Both the position numbers and the translations under genes were made by a program. A stretch of DNA of 64,000 bases from NCBI GenBank assembly GCA_035626515.1, contig DASPNM010000035.1, positions 186,001-250,000 of the forward strand. Reading direction: 5' to 3'. Source of the DNA: DASPNM01 sp035626515 (GTDB taxonomy: Bacteria; Bacteroidota; Bacteroidia; Chitinophagales; Chitinophagaceae). Under the pieces are notes generated by a model. It did no database searches. It had not been told where the DNA came from and saw only the letters and a program-made list of their open reading frames with translations. The first letter of the stretch is position 1. Each line of letters starts with the position of its first letter. This document shows, in pieces, positions 59,470 through 64,000 of the stretch.

Positions 59470-62400
59470 ATGAAGAAGCATGCATTCGTGGTCGCGGTTT
59501 TCCTTACCCTTGCCTGCGCTGAATCCGCGGCCCAGGTCAATACCGTCGAATTTGGGAAGAACCGGGTACAGTACCAGAAGTTCAGCTGGAGGTATTACCA
59601 GACGGATAATTTCAATTGTTATTTCAGCCAGGATGGTCTTGGTCTTGGAAAATACGTTGCGCAGATAGCGGAAGAAGAGCTGCCTTCCATCGAAGAGTTC
59701 GTGGAATACGGACTCCAGCGCCGGGCGAATATCGTCATCTACAATAATTATGATGAAATGCAGCAGTCCAATATCGGATTGGGCATTGACTGGCAGAATA
59801 CCGGGGGCGTTACCAAGCTGGTAAACAACAAAATGATCGTGTATTTCGACGGGAATCACGCCAATCTCCGCCGGCAGATCCGGCAGGGAATCGCAAAGAT
59901 CCTTGTTGACAACGTGCTTTTTGGCGACGATCTCGGCGAGTTTGCGGCCAACCAGGCGCTGCTCGACCTTCCCAAATGGCTCACCGACGGGTATGTCGGC
60001 TATGCCGCGGAGAACTGGAGCACTTCGCTCGACGACGATCTGCGAGGGGCGATGCTCGGCGGAACGTACAACAATTTCTACCAGTTTGCCTTCGACAAAC
60101 CGCTCCTTGCCGGACATGCTTTCTGGAAATATGTGGCGGATAAATACGGGAAAAGCAAGACCACCTATTTTCTCTACCTCGCGAGGATTTACCGCAACCT
60201 GAACAACGCTTCGCAAAAGATTGCCCGAAAAAAATTCAAGTTTTTGCTGCAGGATTTCATGAACGAAGTGCCTCAGCAGTATTTCCGCGACATACGGGGC
60301 CGCCGGAATGTTCCAAAAGGTCAGCTTTCTGTGAGCGAAGAGATCGGAAAAAAGGACTTTATCCGCTTCAATGCGAACCCCCTCCCGCGAAGTTTCACTT
60401 ACGCAGTGGTGGAATTCCGCCAGGGCCGCTACGAAGTGGTGCTGATGGAAAATTTTGTGAACCGCAAGGTATTGCTGAAGCTGGGAGTTCGCTCCCGCGA
60501 AAAGGAACAGCATCCGAATTACCCGCTTTTGGCCTGGGACGGCAAGGGAACAAGGTTGGCGGTGCTCTATAACGATGAGGGGCGCACCCGTTTTTTTGTG
60601 TACGATCTTGTGAACCGGGTAAAGCACAGCGAACACGAGATCGCGATGTTCGACCAGGTGCAGGACATGAAGTACATGCTCGACAATAATACTTTGCTCA
60701 TGAGCGCGGTAAAAAGCGGGCAGTCCGATATCTATGTCTACCGGCTCAACAATTTGTCGGCCGAGCAAATCACGAACGATGTGTACGACGACCTGGATCC
60801 TTCCTTCGTGGCATTCCCCAACAAGACCGGCATTCTGTTTTCCAGCAACCGTCCTTCCGCGCAGGCCGCCAGCAGCGACGATTCGATACCCTCAGCGAAT
60901 TTTAATATTTTTTTGGTTGACAACTGGAACAAATCGGACTTCAAGCAGATTTCGCAGCTCACAGACCTCAGGTTTGGAAATGCGCGCTACCCGTCGCAGT
61001 ACAATACCTCCCATTTCACTTTTGTAAGTGATGAGAACGGCATCAACAACCGGTATGCGGGATTTTTCACCACCGAAAGGGCGGGACTTGACACGCTCGT
61101 CTTTATCGGGGATGAAGTCCTGCGCAATCCTCCCCGCGAGGAAGTGGACAGCGTCCTGAAGGAATGGGGAAAGACCGACATAGATTCAGTCGGGTTTGTT
61201 TCGGTGACTGCCGACTCCTCGTACGTGTTCCCGATCACCAATTACCAGAGCAGTTTGCTCGAAACCCGGACGGCCGGCGACAATCAGCAGGTGAGTGAAG
61301 TGGTGAAGCTCGGCGACATCAAGCTGCTGTACCGGTTGAAAGTAAATGAGGACGCGCTGCGGCGAAGGAACGTCAACGCGCGGCCCACGGAATACATGAA
61401 GCAGGTGATGGAGGAGACCCGAAAACGCACGGGGCGCGTCGCGACCATAGAAACCAGGAAGGACACAACCAGCAAGGAAAAGGATTTTTTCATTTCCGAA
61501 TTTGAAGAAGAAAAAAAGGATACGAGCCGCCTGGGTGAAGTAGTTCCGGCCGAGGAGATCCGGAAGGAACCCGTGCTTCGTTCCGCGCGAGTGTTTGAAT
61601 ACCGGCCTCCCAAATTTTTCAACGACTATCTGGTGAGCGGCTTCAACAACAGCGTGCTCATCACGCGTTTCCAGCCTTACCAGGGCGGCAACGGACCGAT
61701 CCAGCTGAGCAACGGGGATCCGTTCAATGGTATCCTGCGTGTAGGCACTTCGGATCTTTTTGAAGACTGGAAATTTGCCGGCGGCGTGAGAATCAGTCCC
61801 GATCTCAACAACAATGAATACGTACTCGGCGTGCAGTACCTTAGGAAACGTTTCGATTATGGTTTTAGTTATTATCGGAACGTCGTGAGAAACCCGCCGC
61901 AGTACGAAGATTCTACCCGGTTCAATGTGAAGCAGTACACGAATCTCTACCAGGCAACCGTCGCTTATCCATTCAACCGGGTGCGCAGCATCCGCTTCAA
62001 TGTGGCATATCGGCGCGACAAAGATGTGATCCTGGCGAATGATTTTTATACGCAGTCATTGAAGGAACCCGATCGCAAGATGGGGTATGCGATCGCCCAC
62101 GTGGAATATGTGCACGATGATGCGATTACTCCGGCCACCAATATCTGGAACGGTCTTCGGTGGAAGGCGTACCTGGATTTTCACAGCCGCATCAGCAAGA
62201 GCGGGGTGGTTGGACCGCAGGAGCATCCCAGTACGTGGAACCTTGGTTTCGACGCGCGGCACTACCTGCCGATTTACCGCAACATCATCTGGGCTGTACG
62301 TGGTGCGGCCGATTTTTCATGGGGTTCGCAGAAATTCATTTACTACCTCGGCGGAGTGGACAACTGGCTGATGTTCGGCTCAAACGAGCGGGATGACGGG

Positions 62401-62868
62401 ACTTATCGGTTTTTTAATGCGGCGAACAAGCCGGACCCGGACCAGTCGTACGCATTCCAGTCGCTCGCTGTGAATTTGCGCGGTTTCCTGCAGAACGTAG
62501 CGAACGGAAACAATAATATTGTTGTCAACAGCGAGATTCGAGCCCCGGTATTCAGTTCATTTTTCAACAAACCTATCAACAACGCATTCCTGAGGAATTT
62601 TCAGCTGGTGCAGTTTTTCGACCTTGGAACAGCCTGGAACGGCAAGTACGACAAGATCGAACGGCCGGGTGTCACTTATGCCGCACCAAACAACCCTGTG
62701 CTCGTTCGGGTGAAGGCGGGCGGCATCGGGCCCTTTGCCGGCGGCTATGGCTTTGGAGCGCGCAGCACGCTGCTCGGTTATTTCCTCCGGGTGGACGCGG
62801 CCTGGGAAATGAAGGGCCTTTTCCGCGGCAAGCCAATGTGGTATTTTGCAATGGGCCTTGATTTTTAG
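59470..62868 (+). CDS. Large outer-membrane protein: pseudo-peptidase MA-like domain, beta propeller and C-terminal barrel
   Basis: A 1,132-residue exported protein. Signal peptide 1-21; residues 30-290 resemble the peptidase MA fold, with PKWLTDGYVGYAAENW at about 168-183 in place of the usual helix near the active site, but the expected HExxH helix is replaced by RRQIRQGIAKILVDN. Then come TolB/PD40-like propeller blades (LLAWDGKGTRLAVLYND, DIYVYRLNNLSAEQITND, GILFSSNRP) to about 540, a charged linker, and a C-terminal barrel-like region with strands such as WKFAGGVRIS, VLGVQYLRKRFDYGFSYY and the last residues WYFAMGLDF, ending in Phe as BamA-recognised proteins do. It is likely anchored in the outer membrane; its task is unknown. 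Confidence 0.8.
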   Translation: MKKHAFVVAVFLTLACAESAAQVNTVEFGKNRVQYQKFSWRYYQTDNFNCYFSQDGLGLGKYVAQIAEEELPSIEEFVEYGLQRRANIVIYNNYDEMQQSNIGLGIDWQNTGGVTKLVNNKMIVYFDGNHANLRRQIRQGIAKILVDNVLFGDDLGEFAANQALLDLPKWLTDGYVGYAAENWSTSLDDDLRGAMLGGTYNNFYQFAFDKPLLAGHAFWKYVADKYGKSKTTYFLYLARIYRNLNNASQKIARKKFKFLLQDFMNEVPQQYFRDIRGRRNVPKGQLSVSEEIGKKDFIRFNANPLPRSFTYAVVEFRQGRYEVVLMENFVNRKVLLKLGVRSREKEQHPNYPLLAWDGKGTRLAVLYNDEGRTRFFVYDLVNRVKHSEHEIAMFDQVQDMKYMLDNNTLLMSAVKSGQSDIYVYRLNNLSAEQITNDVYDDLDPSFVAFPNKTGILFSSNRPSAQAASSDDSIPSANFNIFLVDNWNKSDFKQISQLTDLRFGNARYPSQYNTSHFTFVSDENGINNRYAGFFTTERAGLDTLVFIGDEVLRNPPREEVDSVLKEWGKTDIDSVGFVSVTADSSYVFPITNYQSSLLETRTAGDNQQVSEVVKLGDIKLLYRLKVNEDALRRRNVNARPTEYMKQVMEETRKRTGRVATIETRKDTTSKEKDFFISEFEEEKKDTSRLGEVVPAEEIRKEPVLRSARVFEYRPPKFFNDYLVSGFNNSVLITRFQPYQGGNGPIQLSNGDPFNGILRVGTSDLFEDWKFAGGVRISPDLNNNEYVLGVQYLRKRFDYGFSYYRNVVRNPPQYEDSTRFNVKQYTNLYQATVAYPFNRVRSIRFNVAYRRDKDVILANDFYTQSLKEPDRKMGYAIAHVEYVHDDAITPATNIWNGLRWKAYLDFHSRISKSGVVGPQEHPSTWNLGFDARHYLPIYRNIIWAVRGAADFSWGSQKFIYYLGGVDNWLMFGSNERDDGTYRFFNAANKPDPDQSYAFQSLAVNLRGFLQNVANGNNNIVVNSEIRAPVFSSFFNKPINNAFLRNFQLVQFFDLGTAWNGKYDKIERPGVTYAAPNNPVLVRVKAGGIGPFAGGYGFGARSTLLGYFLRVDAAWEMKGLFRGKPMWYFAMGLDF

Positions 62869-63017
62869 TCGATAGTCGTTAGTGGCCCCACCCCCGAATC
62901 CGCCATGCCGACGTTTTCGGTCGACATCCCCACAATTCGCTCCCGGGGATCTGTCGCGATCACGTACCATTCTCCCCCGCGTTTAGCATGAGTAACTGCT
63001 TCTTCCGACTTCTGCCT

Positions 63018-63413
63018 TTACTCACACGGCCGACAATTCTCCCCAACCATATAGAGGAATAAAACACCCATCACGAGGATGCTGCTGAACACCACGGTCA
63101 GAGGAAATGTTCTTCGCAGAATGCTAATGTCAAAATGGAAACGCTCGTTGCTCGTTTGGATCCTAATGCGCAGCAGCTGTGTCGCGGCAAGGGCCAACGC
63201 TAATATCGGACCAAACAGAATGGCAAGGTTGATGTTCCATCCTACGGGCTCTTTGATCCCCCAGCGTTCGAGAACCGGCGCCGATGCCTCGAAGGGCGCG
63301 CTGATGCCCAGCCCGTATTTGAGCACAGCGATCACGATGACGTAGGTTGCAGGCAGGAGGAGAAGCAGCGCGAGCGCGCTGAGCCAGTTGATGTGTTTTT
63401 GTGTCGTAACCAT
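63018..63413 (-). CDS. Membrane protein of unknown function, operon partner of the Coq4-like gene
   Basis: A 131-residue protein with three clear hydrophobic segments (about 10-33, 60-82 and 103-125) and a C-terminal ENCRPCE, a CxxC pair at the membrane edge. It follows the Coq4-like gene after ten bases, so the two are cotranscribed. No family is recognised. The CxxC could bind a metal or be redox-active, but this is only a possibility. Confidence 0.65.
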   Translation of the reverse strand: MVTTQKHINWLSALALLLLLPATYVIVIAVLKYGLGISAPFEASAPVLERWGIKEPVGWNINLAILFGPILALALAATQLLRIRIQTSNERFHFDISILRRTFPLTVVFSSILVMGVLFLYMVGENCRPCE

Positions 63414-63423
63414 AGAAAATGTT

Positions 63424-63903
63424 TTATGATTGAACGAATAATTTTTTTCTGAGCTCGACGGTTGGTTTCCCGATCAATTCATTCCACGGCCAGTCATGAA
63501 CCGGCGGACAGGTTTTGCCGCGCCGGTAAGCGCCGCGCAGTTGACCCCAGTGCTCCGGCATCGTAAGGGCTCCGTAAATAACCGTGGCAAGTACCGGAAA
63601 AGAGATTCTTCCATTTCCCAGCATGAAGAATTGCAGGGAAGCCTCGCCCAGGTCGGTGGTATCGTACCCCAGCAGGACGTGCTTCAGGTCATGTCGCGCA
63701 TAATGCGGTAGCAATTGTAGCTGCCTCGACACAAGGAACCGGTACAGATCATTTCCAAGCGAACCCTCAGGCAGACACCGCAGCTCTTCAACGGAATGTG
63801 TAAACAGCGGGGACGAACGGACGCGCCGCAGCAGCGGGAGCGCCAGGCGGTGGGTGAGAAATACAAGGACGACGGTTCGCAGTCTTATGATCCAGCTTTT
63901 CAT
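63424..63903 (-). CDS. Coq4-like protein with the HDxxH-(x)11-E zinc motif
   Basis: A 159-residue protein whose centre carries RHDLKHVLLGYDTTDLGEAS: His71, Asp72, His75 and Glu87, exactly the HDxxH-(x)11-E zinc motif of Coq4, a membrane-peripheral organiser of ubiquinone synthesis. The flanking Q91 and an N-terminal hydrophobic helix also fit. Bacteroidota as a rule make menaquinone, so the role is probably in a different lipid or quinone process. It starts within the stop of the upstream regulator gene (ATGA overlap) and is followed by a membrane protein gene. Motif reading is direct; family assignment is inference from motif and size. Confidence 0.65.
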   Translation of the reverse strand: MKSWIIRLRTVVLVFLTHRLALPLLRRVRSSPLFTHSVEELRCLPEGSLGNDLYRFLVSRQLQLLPHYARHDLKHVLLGYDTTDLGEASLQFFMLGNGRISFPVLATVIYGALTMPEHWGQLRGAYRRGKTCPPVHDWPWNELIGKPTVELRKKLFVQS

Positions 63904-64000
63904 TTCATTATTCTTATCATGTTTTCGAGCGCCGCGAGGTGATCGCGAAATGCTTTCTCGCCCGCTCGGGTGACCGCATAGGTCGTATTCGTCTTTCTCC
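63900..64000 (-). CDS. Winged-helix transcriptional regulator, C-terminal end only
   Basis: Only the last 33 residues are within the window (RKTNTTYAVTRAGEKAFRDHLAALENMIRIMK then TGA). The TxYxVTxxGxxAFxxHLxxLE pattern is that of PadR/MarR-like winged-helix regulators where the wing is followed by a dimerisation helix. Stop and next ATG overlap as ATGA, so the regulator leads an operon with the Coq4-like gene and the membrane protein. Confidence 0.7.
   Translation of the reverse strand, partial: RKTNTTYAVTRAGEKAFRDHLAALENMIRIMK

Noticed and set aside
59311..60768. Minus-strand frame of 485 residues
   Set aside because: Antisense to the well-supported barrel protein gene; lacks motifs and a promoter box.
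1..64000. tRNA, rRNA, riboswitch, insertion sequence or prophage
   Set aside because: No cloverleaf pattern, transposase, integrase, phage gene or recognisable riboswitch was found by reading the spacers and translations.

Overview
The window reads as chromosome from a Bacteroidota bacterium, most likely of the Chitinophagia/Sphingobacteriia side. The reasons are a fused LpxC/FabZ gene, the type IX secretion (T9SS) regulator PorX, three secreted proteins with T9SS type A or type B sorting domains, a LytS/YehU-type histidine kinase, almost no Shine-Dalgarno sequences, and many copies of the Bacteroidota -7 promoter box TAnnTTTG just before start codons. No tRNA, rRNA, insertion sequence, prophage or CRISPR array was seen. 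Gene order and base use look like ordinary core chromosome throughout.

Layout. 1-13.2 kb: a truncated sensor kinase, dxs (isoprenoid precursors), an outer-membrane barrel, OsmC, scpA, mscL, a PPK2 kinase, a DMT exporter, frr, a WecA/TagO-like glycosyl-phosphate transferase, the N-terminal half of a split transketolase, a LolC/E-type permease with rbfA, and an MsbA-like ABC exporter. 13.2-15.2 kb: an acyl-CoA dehydrogenase flanked by two spacers rich in repeats. 15.2-24.3 kb: a PhnP-like hydrolase, a small conserved protein, porX, then an HD phosphohydrolase, lpxD, lpxC/fabZ, gyrB and a 67-residue protein ending at a clear terminator. 24.3-39.2 kb: a cell-surface block with a 1.8-kilo-residue subtilase (type A sorting domain), a PKD protein (type B sorting domain), mfd, a BNR/propeller protein and a small secreted protein.

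39.2-50.4 kb: a ferredoxin-reductase-like flavoprotein followed by nuoABCDHIJKLMN, a complete 11-subunit respiratory complex I cluster that lacks the NADH-oxidising module NuoEFG, and a proline-rich protein at its end. 50.4-64 kb: glyS, a YihY/BrkB membrane protein, a MazG-like pyrophosphohydrolase, dtd, arfB, a diheme peroxidase lipoprotein, a Wzx-like flippase, a glyoxalase II-like hydrolase, a large propeller-plus-barrel outer membrane protein, and an operon of a winged-helix regulator, a Coq4-like protein and a membrane protein.

The window mixes envelope building (lipid A, undecaprenyl-linked glycans, flippase, lipoprotein sorting), T9SS surface display with its regulator PorX, and respiration. 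The most interesting points are the NADH-module-less complex I beside a flavin reductase, the Coq4-like zinc-motif protein in a phylum that makes menaquinone, promoter boxes placed so close to start codons that leaderless mRNAs are implied, a pseudo-peptidase/propeller/barrel protein, and a set of dispersed hairpin and minisatellite repeats confined to intergenic spacers.
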